This document shows, one piece after another, positions 11,518 through 22,148 of a DNA stretch of 36,340 nt. The notes beneath the pieces were generated by a model that was given only the letters and a program-made list of their open reading frames with translations, was not told the origin of the DNA and ran no database searches. Both the position numbers and the translations under genes were made by a program. This DNA is from Dissophora ornata (Eukaryota > Mortierellomycota > Mortierellomycetes > Mortierellales > Mortierellaceae), in assembly GCA_025201705.1 (NCBI GenBank), contig MU616858.1, forward strand, positions 1 through 36,340, in the 5' to 3' direction. Every line of letters begins with the position of its first letter. Position 1 is the stretch's first letter.

Positions 11518-12331
11518 TGTTACGTAAATGTACTTTGAGTTCAGTTGACTAGGTTGGTCTCTATAGCTCCTGCTCTTTCTTTCTCGGTTCGAGTGTCTAG
11601 TCTAGCTCGTGTGATTGCAAAGAACGCTCTATTTTTTAAGATCCCGCTCGGCTTGCAAGTAAAAAAGGAAGGGAAAGAACGAGGAAGGAAGGAAAGCCCC
11701 GGGTTGAGTGAGAGAGGAAGAAGGAAAGGGTAGGGAGTAGAGTGAATGGTGGTCTATTCGGTAATTCGAAAGGACCGGGAGCAGCGGACAGAACAGAAAA
11801 GTGTGGGTGAAGAAGCACAGAGTGGATGCAAGAGCAGTTTAGAAAACTGCTGGGGGAGATATAGTCTAGAGTAGCTTTAAGGGGTCAGTATAGCGCATCA
11901 GAGAAAACATCGGTACGCAAGTGGGGTGGCACTTGTAGAAAATAGGATTACCAAGCTGCGTTTGATGGAGCACACCGCGCCACTAGAACACGCATAATTC
12001 AATCAGACACGCGGATACAAGACACAGGGGCAAGCGCCAGTCAGGCAGGACGACAGGACGGGCACGGAGACTATCCCATGTGTCTGCCAAGAAAGCACAG
12101 GCAGCTGCCTTTCGGGTCGTGTTCTGTTCCAATGTGCTCATGCAGTCCTGTGCTCTCTTGATTTACTTTACCACGGTTTGGAGTCTGACCACCCTTTAAT
12201 TTCTCTCTTAAGTGTCGGCTTGCTACCATGTTAGCCCATCTCCTGATTCCTCACCCCAGCAAACTTGTTGAGATGATTGTCGAGAAATATATTTCTCTTG
12301 GCAATCTATGCGACCCTGCCTTCTATGTTAT
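11518..12331. other. Spacer, no gene seen
   Basis: The left part is the 5' flank of the TMEM135-like gene. From 11655 to 11740 there is a GGAAG-rich purine tract on the plus strand. Short ORFs have no protein-like composition. The right part, 12228-12331, is probably the 3' flank of the F-box gene. Confidence 0.45.
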
Positions 12332-13765
12332 CTACGCTGTGATTCCGACTTTGCGTAAAGTCCTTTCCAGAGCCCCGTCAATCATGGCGCGGAGCAAACG
12401 GTTCGTGTGCATGTCCCCATTGAAATGTCCGTCAAAACTCTCGATCTTGTTCCAATGGTCCACCATCCACTGAAGATCCTCCTGCTCTATTTCCTGCCAT
12501 ATATGTCTGAAGCCAACGGACCTTAACCCAGTCAATGTGTGCAGCTGTGCCAGACCTTTGCTCAATCGTAAATCGAGTCCACTTATGGTCCCATGCCAAA
12601 GCTTAGTATAACTCGAGACGTCTAGTACCTCCAGACATGTGAGCATCGACAGCCTTGCGAAAATGTTACTATGCAGATCCAAGATATATTCTTTAGGGAA
12701 TTCAAAACAGAGTCGCAATGTCTTCAAGGACTTTCCGCAGACCCAAGGTCGCTGATCATGGACCATATGCTCCACATAGACATGACAGCCTGATACTGCC
12801 ACCAGGTGCGGACTTGAAGCAAGAACGTCGAGCATCAACTTGCTAGTCAAATTGCCTTGGGGCCGCTCATACTTGGGGATGTCCAACTCTTGAAGGTCTG
12901 GAAGATGAGGTCGCAGGGCATCGATGGACAGCTCACTGAAGCCAGTGCCTGTGGCAAGCAGCGTTCTTACCCTCCTCAAGCCATGCAATATTTCGGAGAG
13001 GACTCTGTCTGAAATCCCTGTATATGCCAGATCGAGTACCTCTAATCTAGGCCACGTCTCCTTGACGATAGAAGAAGAAAGTGTATCAGGGCGAACCACG
13101 GGCGCCATGCCTTTCCATGCCAGCTCTTCCAGGTTGGGATGTTGTCTGAACCAGGCCAAGCAAGCCTCTGGAGTGAGGTTCTGTAGATAGAAAATCGACA
13201 ACGACTTGGTTCGTGGGAACACCAATGACTTGTCGGGCACACAGGGGAGTCTCATCCTAGTCAACCTCAGGGTCTCCAGGCGCGAGCACACATCCCAGAA
13301 GGATTGGATATTTTCCTGGGCGACGTCGACTCTTACCATACTCAGGTGCCGAAGATGTTGCAATTCCAAGACGGCGTCCCAGAAAGATGTTGGGTTCTCG
13401 AATATGCAGGATGTTAACATCAGGGTCGTCAGGGATGGCTTAAGAGATACGACTTCGGCAGGCAGGCAATACGATCCAGCGATTGCCAGCTCCTTTAGAT
13501 TCATGTACATAGGTGATAGGTAGGCGCCTTGATGATTGAACACAACCATGCGTCGAACGAACTTGGAATGCTTTATCAAGGCGTTTAAGGCTGGTAATAC
13601 CTGACCGCCCGAAAAATCCAAGTTGATGTCCTGCCAGAGAAAGGGCGTGAAAGTTGCATGCCATTGTCGACAGACCAAGGTGCATCGCGCGAAATCCACT
13701 TTTCGCATGAAGCATGCGATGCTCTGACAGAGTTCTGGAAGATCGAATGGGCTGATGATCCCCAT
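12332..13765 (-). CDS. F-box protein with leucine-rich-repeat-like C-terminus
   Basis: An intronless minus-strand ORF of 477 aa from the ATG at 13765. An in-frame ATG 22 codons upstream (13831) is possible, but the chosen start places the F-box immediately at the N-terminus (PFDLPELCQSIACFM, then TLVCRQWHATFTPFLWQDI), the usual layout in large fungal F-box families. The rest shows irregular leucine-rich repeats such as LRHLSMVRVD, LETLRLTRMRL, LEELAWKGM and LEVLDLAYTGISDRVL. Such proteins bind Skp1 through the F-box and select substrates for SCF ubiquitin ligases through the LRRs. The particular substrate cannot be read from sequence. It is probably one member of an expanded paralogous family (inference). 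Confidence 0.9.
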   Translation of the reverse strand: MGIISPFDLPELCQSIACFMRKVDFARCTLVCRQWHATFTPFLWQDINLDFSGGQVLPALNALIKHSKFVRRMVVFNHQGAYLSPMYMNLKELAIAGSYCLPAEVVSLKPSLTTLMLTSCIFENPTSFWDAVLELQHLRHLSMVRVDVAQENIQSFWDVCSRLETLRLTRMRLPCVPDKSLVFPRTKSLSIFYLQNLTPEACLAWFRQHPNLEELAWKGMAPVVRPDTLSSSIVKETWPRLEVLDLAYTGISDRVLSEILHGLRRVRTLLATGTGFSELSIDALRPHLPDLQELDIPKYERPQGNLTSKLMLDVLASSPHLVAVSGCHVYVEHMVHDQRPWVCGKSLKTLRLCFEFPKEYILDLHSNIFARLSMLTCLEVLDVSSYTKLWHGTISGLDLRLSKGLAQLHTLTGLRSVGFRHIWQEIEQEDLQWMVDHWNKIESFDGHFNGDMHTNRLLRAMIDGALERTLRKVGITA

Positions 13766-15551
13766 GCGAGTTGAAATGAGCGAGGGTGAAGAAGCAAGTT
13801 GTTGTTGTGGGCTGTGCTTAATCACAATCAATCCAATGTCTTCTTTATTCCCATGTGTTTATTTTCAGACAGGGGGCGTGACACGTTGCAAAGATGTAGA
13901 AGATATGAAGAACTATGTTAAATTTTCGATCGCTAGTTGGGTGTATCCTTCATAAACCGACCATTTCTGCGATTGGGTTGCTTTTTCAAAACTGAAAGGT
14001 AAACTTCTGTCGTTGGGTGTAGAGTAAAACCGCATATCTGCCTCGAACCTGAACCTCAACTACGGCTCTCAGCCAGTGGAACATTACACTTTTTTCGACA
14101 GTTTGCATGCACCATAGCTCGGCGACCAAGAAGAACTGGTACTGCGGCGAAGCGTTATTATACTTCTATAAATGTCAGTCAATGTCTTAAGCTCGGTAGA
14201 CTCGCGCTATCGGACCAAAACTTCTTTATCGAGGAGTGGAGAAGCACGCAAGAGACTTTCATGCAACAGAGCTGCGCCAGCGAGTGAAGTTGGAAGGAGA
14301 GATATTTCAACAGAACCTCGAGGATGCTGGGAGTTCCGCACGTTTGCATGACAAAGGCCGCGCCACGTCCAATGCGTCGATACTCTGTGTTTATGGGTCG
14401 ATCCAATTCGAAGGCGAAGGTAAACCAATACTCTCCCAGTCTTCGCCATCATGCAGCGACATTTCATTTTCAAGAGCGAAACCCCCCCCCCTCCATCCGC
14501 CACCGGCGTGTTATAAGCGTATACTGTGCCCTGAGGCTTTTGTTCCCTCGGTTTGGATATCTTGAAGTTGGCAATCATGCAAACGAAGTTGGGCATTCAT
14601 CCTGGCGAAGAGTCTAGACTCTCTAGAGAGCATTGGCGCATTCCCTGTTTTGTTCCGCATCTTATATATCCAACCCGCTACAATCATTAGCGGTCAAGAG
14701 CGCCCGGGAGACGGCTATAGCAATCGTCCGCGGGTCCTGAGTCAACTCATCCATGTAATTATTTTATTCCGCCTCTGGATGTGTGTTACAGGAACGAGCA
14801 AGCGTGCCCAGCTTGTGTTTTCACAAAAGAAATTTGACTTGTATTTATTGTGGAGCCAGCCAATCGGAGAATTTTTAGATTTCGAACACAGTCTTAAGTT
14901 CTCATCATTTCTTTGTTCTTTCGCAGCGGAATGGAAGGAGCAGCTCGCTGCATTGCATCATTGTAGATACAAATAAAGCTGCCAATATGATAGGTTCTTT
15001 TCCTGCATCATGGGAGCGAAGGCGTATGATTGATCATTCTATCTCTGGGTTGCCATTTCTTTGGTCTGGACATGTAGGTGGCGTGTTCACTCGAATGAAG
15101 TAGAAGAAGTAGCCGAGTGGAAAGCCATGTAGATGCTGATGTCCAGTTACAGACATGAAAGCAGCCAAGTAAGAACTACCTCGCCCAAGAAACCGCCCTT
15201 CAAAACTGACACTGTACATGGACAGGTAGTGGTTGCTCCCCGTAGACTGTGCCATAGTGCTGTGGAGTGCATGTAGAGATGTGAGGAATGTGTTTCTACT
15301 ATTGCGTGGGCGGAGTGTGGATTGGCTCCAGGTGACAAGCAAGAGATGGCGTAAAAACTGGACACAGTGTCCAACTCAATTGAATTCAATACATATAATC
15401 TCACTTTTTTGTATAAAGACCGCCTCGTTCCGCCTCCACCCCCTCCTCTTCATCTCCTCCACCGACCCTTTACCACTCCTTCCCATTCTCACCAACACGC
15501 CATCCTATACTCACTTCTATCCTCTTATATCCCCCAATCTATACGTATACC
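13766..15551. other. 1.8-kb spacer between the F-box and heme oxygenase genes
   Basis: No convincing gene. Around 14170-14420 several frames are open at once with similar-looking translations on both strands, one broken by TGA, so this may be a decayed coding fragment but no frame stands out. A C-run of 11 lies near 14481. The last 150 nt hold a TATA-like box and a strongly CT-rich leader belonging to the heme oxygenase promoter. Confidence 0.45.
15412..15418 (+). promoter_or_regulatory. TATA-like element of the heme oxygenase gene
   Basis: TATAAAG lies 134-140 nt before the ATG and is followed by a leader of about 125 nt that is almost all C and T (CCTCCACCCCCTCCTCTTC type). A TATA box before a CT block is a common fungal core-promoter layout. 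Confidence 0.45.
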
Positions 15552-16484
15552 ATGACTCTTCTCGCTGTCGATCTCAAGGAGGGCACCAAGACCGTCCACG
15601 CCGAGGCTGAGCGCTCCAAATTCATCAAGTACTTTTTCAAGGGAGAGGTCACGCCTGCCACCTACGGTCGCTTCCTCGTCTCTCTTTATCAGATTTACTG
15701 GTATGTCACCAACCCAAGAATAAAATCGCTTCCCCCCTTTTTTTTCCCCCATCAGTGTTCTTCTCGAGAACTTCATTATTCGGTAATAGCGTGCTGTTAA
15801 CCTGGATTCTCATTCACCTTCGATTTTATCTCCATCGATAACAGCGCCCTTGAAGAGGCCCTCGAAAAGAACAAGGATAACGCCAACATCCAGCTCATCT
15901 ACTTCCCCAAGGAACTCTCCCGCAAGGCGGCCCTTGAACAAGACCTTGAATTCTTCAACGGCCCTGATTGGCGTGACATGCTCACGCCAGTCTCACCCGC
16001 GCAGCAGACCTACATCGACGCCATCCACCGTTGCAGTGCGACAAAACCCGAGCTTTTGATCGCTCATGCCTACGTCCGTTACCTCGGCGATCTCTCTGGT
16101 GGTCAGATCCTGGCCAAGAAACTCCAAAAGTATAACGACTTGCCCGAGGGTAAAGGCGTAGCCTTTTACCACTTTGACGAGGTCGAGGACAAGGACGGAT
16201 TTAAGGAGATGTACCGAAAGAGACTGAACCAGGTCGAGGTCGATGACGAGACCCATAGCGAGATTGTGCAAGAGTCCTGCAATGCCTTTGTCAGAAACAT
16301 TGATATCTTCCAGGAGTTTGACCATGAGCTTGTGGGGCTGCCTTTGACGAAGAAAGAGCAGGACGCCCTCGAGGCCGCCAACGCTGCTACGGAGGCTGTG
16401 AACAAGAACTCGAGCTTGTTAACCTCTTTTGCGCCCTCGAACCTGATCAACAGCTTGGCCGTCGCTGTTGGCTTGAGGTCATAG
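15552..16484 (+). CDS. Heme oxygenase
   Basis: Two exons (15552-15700, 15845-16484) joined in phase (TG|C) encode 262 aa. The N-terminal motif KEGTKTVHAEAE places His16 where the proximal heme ligand of HO-1 (human His25) lies. The family signature YVRYLGDLSGGQ is at residues 126-137, with Asp132 matching the catalytic distal Asp140 and the glycines that make the flexible distal helix. Heme oxygenase cleaves heme to biliverdin, CO and ferrous iron using electrons from cytochrome P450 reductase. In fungi it is used for iron recovery from heme. The C-terminus (LLTSFAPSNLINSLAVAVGL) is only mildly hydrophobic, so membrane anchoring is uncertain. The 144-nt intron starts GTATGT and ends in AACAG. 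Confidence 0.96.
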
Positions 16485-16782
16485 TGGCTGGCATCGCATA
16501 AGCCGCCAGCAAACAGAGCTCTGGTTGAAAACCCCGCTTGCGTTACTCTAACTTTGAGAATTGCCCCATTTACCTGTCAGCCAGTTGACTCGCTTCCTTC
16601 CTGTAACATAGCTTCCGCATAATTTATAATATTAAAAAAAATCCTCGCACTTGAACAGTGAACGTCCCTCTTCAAATGAAAACGAAAAAGACGAGATAGA
16701 AACAAGACGAGAAAAAAGGCCAAGTGCACCATTGGTTTATTGTATAAAAGAGGCAGTCTATTGATACATGTCATGTCTACAT

Positions 16783-17866
16783 CTACTCGCTCTTGCCCTG
16801 AGCAGCTTTCCGGTACTGCTGCCACATCTCCCAGTCAAATTCTGCAAGATCCGGGATGGTTTCCGAATCCCGAATATGGAGCTGTCTCGCCCACGGGTGA
16901 TCGACAATCTTCTCAAAGAGTCCCAGGGGCCGCAGTACGTTGTTAACAGCAAGGTAGTAGACAAGAGCAAAGACGACGCCGGTAATGGTACCTGCAACGA
17001 CCTGCTGCCATGTGTGATAGTACAAATGGACGCTGCAGAAACGATATGAGAATATATTTATAAATCACCTACGCGATTAGTACGCTCAAATAGTTGATTG
17101 CTTAGTGGAAGGAAGAGTGTTCGCGTCCATTTTGTACGTACCGCGAGTATACGACCAAGGCGGCCCAGATGGTGACAGCGGCGGAGACCGCATGAGGCAG
17201 GAAAGCGTCAGGTGCGACACCTCTGCAATATCATTAAAGCAGTTGGTGCAGGGATCAGTTCCCGGAGCACATATTACGTTAAGCCAAAACGAGGTGCAGG
17301 GGCTTACCTTCTGTACATGAGAATCAGGGTATAAGTTGCAAAGTACGCCATGAACTGGGCATGACTGGAAGGCATTCCGTATCCGTCCCCGAGATATTCT
17401 ATTGTAGGGAGTATTGAGGTCAATTTGGTGGCAATTACAAATTAATGTATTAATGTCTGCAATGATCTGATAACAGCCAGCTGCAAAGGCAAAAAGGATT
17501 TTTACCTGTCGGTCTGGCCTGCTTGACAAGTCTCTTCAAGACCTGGTTAAAAACTTCATTGGCAAGCTGTCCAGCAAACATGACCGCTGGCTTCATATCC
17601 CGCGCTGTGACAATAATGGCTGCATATCCGCACACGATCGCCAATGGCGACAATGTCACGTAGGCGAGGAGTTTGGAGAGGATGTCGTCCTGAGAGAATT
17701 GGACGTGGGTGAGTGAGAGCGAGGTGAGGGTGTGGTGAGGAGGGATATTTGACTTGACGCTGAGGACTGAGGTAGCTGACGCAGAGGAGGCTGATCCGGC
17801 CAGTAGGGTTGCACCAATGACCTTGCGCTGCCGGAGAGGGGAAGATGATGGGACGTCTGGCGACAT
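16783..17866 (-). CDS. Dolichyldiphosphatase (Cax4/DOLPP1, PAP2 family)
   Basis: Four minus-strand exons (17506-17866, 17308-17398, 17142-17222, 16783-17032) join in phase to 260 aa. The three PAP2 phosphatase motifs are present: K-x6-RP at residues 111-119 (KRLVKQARP), PSSH at 130-133 within GYGMPSSHAQFMAYF, and SR-x5-H at 177-184 (SRVHLYYH) followed by TWQQV. His133 would assist catalysis and His184 form the phospho-enzyme. A Thr-His-Val-Gln-Phe segment near residue 55 precedes the first membrane helix. The enzyme removes one phosphate from dolichyl diphosphate on the luminal ER face so the carrier can be recycled for N-glycosylation. The N-terminal 50 residues are Ser/Pro-rich and less conserved, so the start is the nearest in-frame ATG and is moderately certain. 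Confidence 0.95.
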
Positions 17867-18100
17867 TGCTAGTAAGGATTTGGCGGTTGCCCTGAAGAGA
17901 TGATCCAGATGTGGCAGGTTTGGAAAAGGGGGTGAGGGATGTGAGCACCACTCCAAAAGCAAGCACATGCTATCCTCAGGCCACAAGCTGACCGGTGACT
18001 GTCCGCTTCCCATCTGGGGTCCATTTTGGCAGCTCGTCAAAGACATTTGTCTTTTCATTCACACCCAATTCAAGGAACAATCAATCATAGCACTCATATT

Positions 18101-19119
18101 ATGTCAACAGGACATCCACAGTGGCAACCGCCTTCACTGCCTCCCCCAGACGATGCCATCTCGATTCCCACCAGCTCCACAACCGCATACGACGAATCAT
18201 CTACAACCACAACAGCAGCAGCGGTGACATTCGCCACAACCGACTTGAACATGAGGCAAAACACTGACCAAACTCTGTCTGACTCTCAACAACAAATGTC
18301 GAAACCATTGTCTCAGCAGCCGTCCTCCCATTCACCAGGCACCACTCCACGTTACTCAAAAGCTGGAATGGCTGCATTGAACGCACGGTCAGGAGCAATA
18401 GCAAGCTACACTGGATCAGGGACACAGGCATTGGCATCCGGTCCTGGCGCCGAGCGACCGATGGGGACACCGCGATGTATCGTCCGGATTGACAGGGACC
18501 ATAACATAGCGGACGAGTCGACCAGATTTGAACACGAGCAGTTTCCAGAAGAGTTTGTTGACCGTGTATGTTCTTTGTAAGAGACTCAATCAATGCTATT
18601 GTTAGTCTATTTTCTGGAAGTCTAATCGATCACTATTTTAAAAATCATCAGGTAACCCGGCTGCAGTTCAAGGTGACGGTTGAGGGAATCAACGAGTGTA
18701 TGCGGGATGCAGAAGAGTCGATGTTAAACTGCTTGGATACACTTCTGGATTGCCTCACAGCCTACACGGCAAAGTATTGCTTTGGGACACATTATCAGAG
18801 GGTAAGAACACTCATTAGCATTTTCGATCCATATGTTTTCGTTGACGGAGTCTAAAATGTACTCATGGTTTTCCGTCTTGTTTGGGCGAATGGTAGGCAA
18901 TACGTCGCATGGAAGAGTTCATCGAGCAGGAAAACAGGAGGCTATATCATCCTGCGAGGATGCACCTGCGAGATCCGCAGACCGTTGGAATGATATATGT
19001 AAGTCTTCCTAGCGCTTGATATTCATGTTCATCAACGAGAAGCAAACAGAAAGAAACGACGCTCTTTTAACCTCAAGCGTCCTTCCAAATAATGATAGCT
19101 GGAATTCGAAATATTTTAG
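18101..19119 (+). CDS. ERF4/GOLGA7-like palmitoyltransferase subunit
   Basis: Four exons (18101-18565, 18652-18801, 18897-18998, 19099-19119), all phase 0, encode 245 aa. The C-terminal 115 residues match the Golgin-A7/ERF4 domain: PRCIVRIDRDH, FEHEQFPEEFVDRVTRLQF, LDTLLDCLTAYTAKYCFGTHYQR, then IEQENRRLYHPARMHLRDPQ. The first 125 residues are Ser/Thr/Gln-rich and probably disordered. ERF4 partners with the DHHC enzyme ERF2 in the ER to palmitoylate Ras proteins; GOLGA7 does the same with DHHC9. The last exon holds only seven codons including the stop (LEFEIF), found by requiring the conserved final strand and matched GTAAGT/TAG splice sites. An upstream in-frame Met (18026) exists, but the 18101 start fits better. 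The 5' end lies 235 nt from the divergent dolichyldiphosphatase start, so they may share a promoter. Confidence 0.9.
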
Positions 19120-19327
19120 TCAGTTTTGTAGCCTTTGAGTGGGCGTTTCTTCGCCAGAGCGATCATATACCTTATATACCTTAATACACTACAATCCAAT
19201 GAGTTGGCTAATACCATTTCTTCTCCAAATGTGCAGCCATAACTCTACATGGGATCTCCCTACTAGGTCTCTTCATGCTCCTTCTGATATTGCTCTCTAC
19301 TACCACAAGTGTCCTCTTCTTTTTTTG

Positions 19328-20684
19328 TCAGGCGGTGGACACGTCACCTGTGCTATCTTTAGCGAGAACCGTCTGTGCGATCCCATTGCGGACCTCGGTA
19401 AGCTCGAGCAATCGCCAATTGGGCGACTTTTGTTGTCGAAGCCAGTTGAAGTCTTTGACGCGGTCGTAGTAGTTGACTTCGGGGCTGAGTTGAGCAACGG
19501 CGAAGAGGCGGTTGAGACGGTCGGCGGGGAGAAGGTCTTGATATGGGTAAGGCGCAAAGCGCATGTCGGTGCAGTCTTCGATGATGGGTTCGCTGGTTAC
19601 GTGGAGATAGATGTCCATGTTGGTCGAGGTGTGCATACGCGACTATTAGGAAAAGTTGCAGTTATGAGGGAGGCATTAGAGTCGGGATTGATGACTTATC
19701 AATATGATGTAGGGATCAAAAAGAGCGCTCTTTGATTACCTGATGACATGCTCCGATCAGCACGCATCCCTCGCAGTCGTGCAACAGGATACTTCCCGAA
19801 ACCGGTGGAATGACAAGGATGCACCGCTTCAGATTCTTGATATGGATCGCGCCCAAGGGTATATCATGCATCAGACTGATAGTACAGTCCGTCAAGTTCG
19901 TCAACGCCACGTCTTTGGCCACCTGTCTTTGCATTTGCGCGACCGCATCTGTAGCGCTGCTAACAGGGACACCGCCGAGAAAGATGTCTTGCTCCATCGG
20001 TGTAGCACCGCTACCGGATGAAGGAGGCTGCAGGTCGCCGATGAAGAGGTGTTCGCCTGCTCGATCCTCAAACTTCATGAACAGGCTTTGGTCAATATTC
20101 TCGGATTGTTTGGTCAAGGATTTGTCGAGATTTTTGGCGGTTGAGTTCGCCTGGGAGATGGCCAAAGTGGAGGAAGAGGCTGCACCAGGCGCGAGAGCCT
20201 TTCGAGACTTGAAGGAGAATTTTGGCTTGGGGGTCAGTGTACCGCGAAGCTCACGTAAAGTCTCAGACAAGGCCTTGAGGGACTAGTGATGGTGAAAATG
20301 TCAAGGAAATCAGACATTGGTGCATTTGGAGACATTAAGGAAAAAAAAAAAGAACGCCGGTTGGTCTGTCCTGTTACCTCGAGACAAACCCGGATCTCGA
20401 AGGACGGAAGGATGGCGATCTTTTCCGTGAGAGTCTTCTCTAGAGCGTAGATGCGTTGCAAAAGGCTGTCCGTTGCGCTCTGGATCTTGTCTTTAGGGAC
20501 CTTGCTGAGCTCTGCAAGTTCGAGTTCAATACCTGGAGACAGGGGGACATGAGCGCGGTGAGACATCTCATGTCGTGTGTAACAAGTCACTTCCAGAAAA
20601 TTAACATGTGTGGTAAGTGGGCTTACTCTTCTTCTCGGGGTCGAATACAGCGCGAAACTCTCTTGATATCTCGGAAACAGACAT
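19328..20684 (-). CDS. Tubulin-folding cofactor C (TBCC)
   Basis: Four minus-strand exons (20627-20684, 20378-20532, 19740-20282, 19328-19642) join in phase to 356 aa. The N-terminal third is predicted helical (ELELAELSKVPKDKIQ; LLQRIYALEKTLTEKIAILP), like the TBCC spectrin-like domain. The C-terminal beta-helix C-CAP/TBCC domain runs from about residue 165 with DCTISLMHDIPLGAIHIKNL, then CILVIPPVSGSILLHDCEGCVLIGACHQ. The QxRxH motif (Gln252, Arg254, His256) supplies the arginine finger that activates GTP hydrolysis by beta-tubulin in the cofactor supercomplex, releasing folded alpha/beta-tubulin. DIYLHVTSEPIIEDC and RFAPYPY follow as expected. The gene ends 208 nt from convergent ERF4 and starts 301 nt from divergent FKBP12. 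Confidence 0.95.
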
Positions 20685-20985
20685 GGTGACAAAGTGTGTG
20701 TGTGTGTATGTGTGGACGGGTATGAAAGAGGAGGGGAGGGGAGGGGAGGGGACGAGGGATTGGTGCGGTTTCTACGTCCTTGCCAGATTCACTTAATTTA
20801 TACTGAAAGCGCGGTCTTTTTCTTTGGACCGACTTGTATTTTGCGTTTGACAGACCTGTATTTTGCGTTGACGTTGCACAAGCCACGCGCCTTCCCCTGT
20901 TTTGTGGCAATGCAATAAACCCATCATCCGCGTTCTCGTCGGCTTTCATCAATCACCAACAAATCAATTCGACCAAATCTCTGCA
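20685..20985. promoter_or_regulatory. Bidirectional promoter region between TBCC and FKBP12
   Basis: About 300 nt separate the two divergent start codons. It contains a GT-repeat (20694-20713), a GGGGA tandem array (20731-20752) and a stretch around 20820-20865 with a repeated TGTATTTTGCGTT motif (two copies about 25 nt apart). The latter could be a duplicated regulatory site. No gene lies inside. Confidence 0.5.
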
Positions 20986-21312
20986 ATGGGTGTCACCATA
21001 AAAGTTACCAAGCCCGGCGATGGCATCCACTTCCCCGCCACTGGCCAGACCGTTGTTATGCACTACGTCGGAACTCTCGAGGACGGCACCAAGTTTGACT
21101 CGTCTCGCGACCGCAACAAACCCTTTGTCGCCCCCATTGGTGTTGGCCGCGTTATCCGCGGTTGGGATGAAGCTGTCCCCAAGATGTCGGTGGGCGAGCA
21201 TGCCGTTTTGACCATTACCTCGGATTACGGCTATGGCGACAATGGATACCCTCCTATCATCCCCCCCAAGGCCACCTTGATCTTTGAGGTCGAACTTATT
21301 GAGATCAAGTAA
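20986..21312 (+). CDS. FKBP12-type peptidyl-prolyl cis-trans isomerase
   Basis: A single-exon gene of 108 aa, the standard size of cytosolic FKBP12. Conserved pocket residues are present: Tyr27, Phe37, Asp38, Phe47, Val56, Ile57, Trp60, Tyr83 and Phe100, with signatures [28 protein letters not shown] and [14 protein letters not shown]. The enzyme isomerises Xaa-Pro bonds and is the receptor through which FK506 and rapamycin inhibit calcineurin and TOR in fungi. Compared with human FKBP12, Glu54 is Arg55 and the 80s loop HPG is YPP, changes seen at positions that border the drug pocket. The start is the first ATG of a good context (GCAATGGG). It is intronless, unlike its neighbours. Confidence 0.97.
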   Translation: MGVTIKVTKPGDGIHFPATGQTVVMHYVGTLEDGTKFDSSRDRNKPFVAPIGVGRVIRGWDEAVPKMSVGEHAVLTITSDYGYGDNGYPPIIPPKATLIFEVELIEIK

Positions 21313-22148
21313 ACGGAAGAAAGCAATATGGCCAGACGTTGTTGTTGTTATAGATTCAACGGTTTATAAAATACTCGGCAATCAAACGTAATATGGTGAG
21401 CCGAATAGGATACGGTCGAACGCTCTTGATGATACCATATGTAGCTTGCATACCCCTAAAATGTCGAGCAAATTGAGTGTGTCGCGACGAAGTGGTTTAG
21501 ATCCATTGACTCATCGAACGCGAGTGCCGGTTATAGCGCAAGGGAAAGCGGTGCCATTTCTATGTCAAAAGTATTATATGTAATGCCTAGGCTTTTTCGG
21601 TTTTGCGCAGTTGGTGCAAATTCCCTCGAGATATGGCCAGCAAAGATCGGTCTTGGCCTTTCTGTGCGTGTATGGGAGTCACCAAAGTGCAGGATCCGAG
21701 TACGATGAGCCATTTACACTGAATGTTGGCTCGCTTCTGGCCTACTCAAAGAACTATAGGAGATATTTGGGGCCATCGGATGGACAAGGTCCCGTAAATG
21801 GTCATCACTAACCGAGGAAAGAATAGAAGGGTAGGCTGGGCAGGCTGGGAGAAGCGAAGTGAGAGAGGAAGAAAAGGTTCACAGAGAATAATATGTTTTA
21901 GGCGCTCTATTTTCAACACATCGACGCGCATCTTTATAACAGTTCGTGCCTCATTTATTAAACACCATCGTGTCCTCTGCGTGGCATAAGTGAGTATCAT
22001 TGTTTAATGGTACATGATAGATTAGGTTAGGGTATTCTATGGGTCGTGAGAGATCGTGTCGTCAGGCGTTCATGGAACGTGGTCGTTCCGTTGTTGTTGT
22101 CGTTATCGTTGTCGCGTCAAATGACGTGATTTTTTTTCTTTACCCGTC
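21313..22148. other. Convergent spacer between FKBP12 and the Sel1-repeat gene
   Basis: No supported gene. Short ORFs on both strands are under 90 codons and lack family signatures. GT-rich/TGTTGTTG sequence occurs near 22080-22120. Presumably the 3' UTRs of the two flanking genes. Confidence 0.45.

Noticed and set aside
14170..14617. Possible gene fragment between the F-box and heme oxygenase genes
   Set aside because: All three plus frames and one minus frame give similarly plausible short translations, and the best one meets TGA at once. No frame can be preferred and no splice partners were found.
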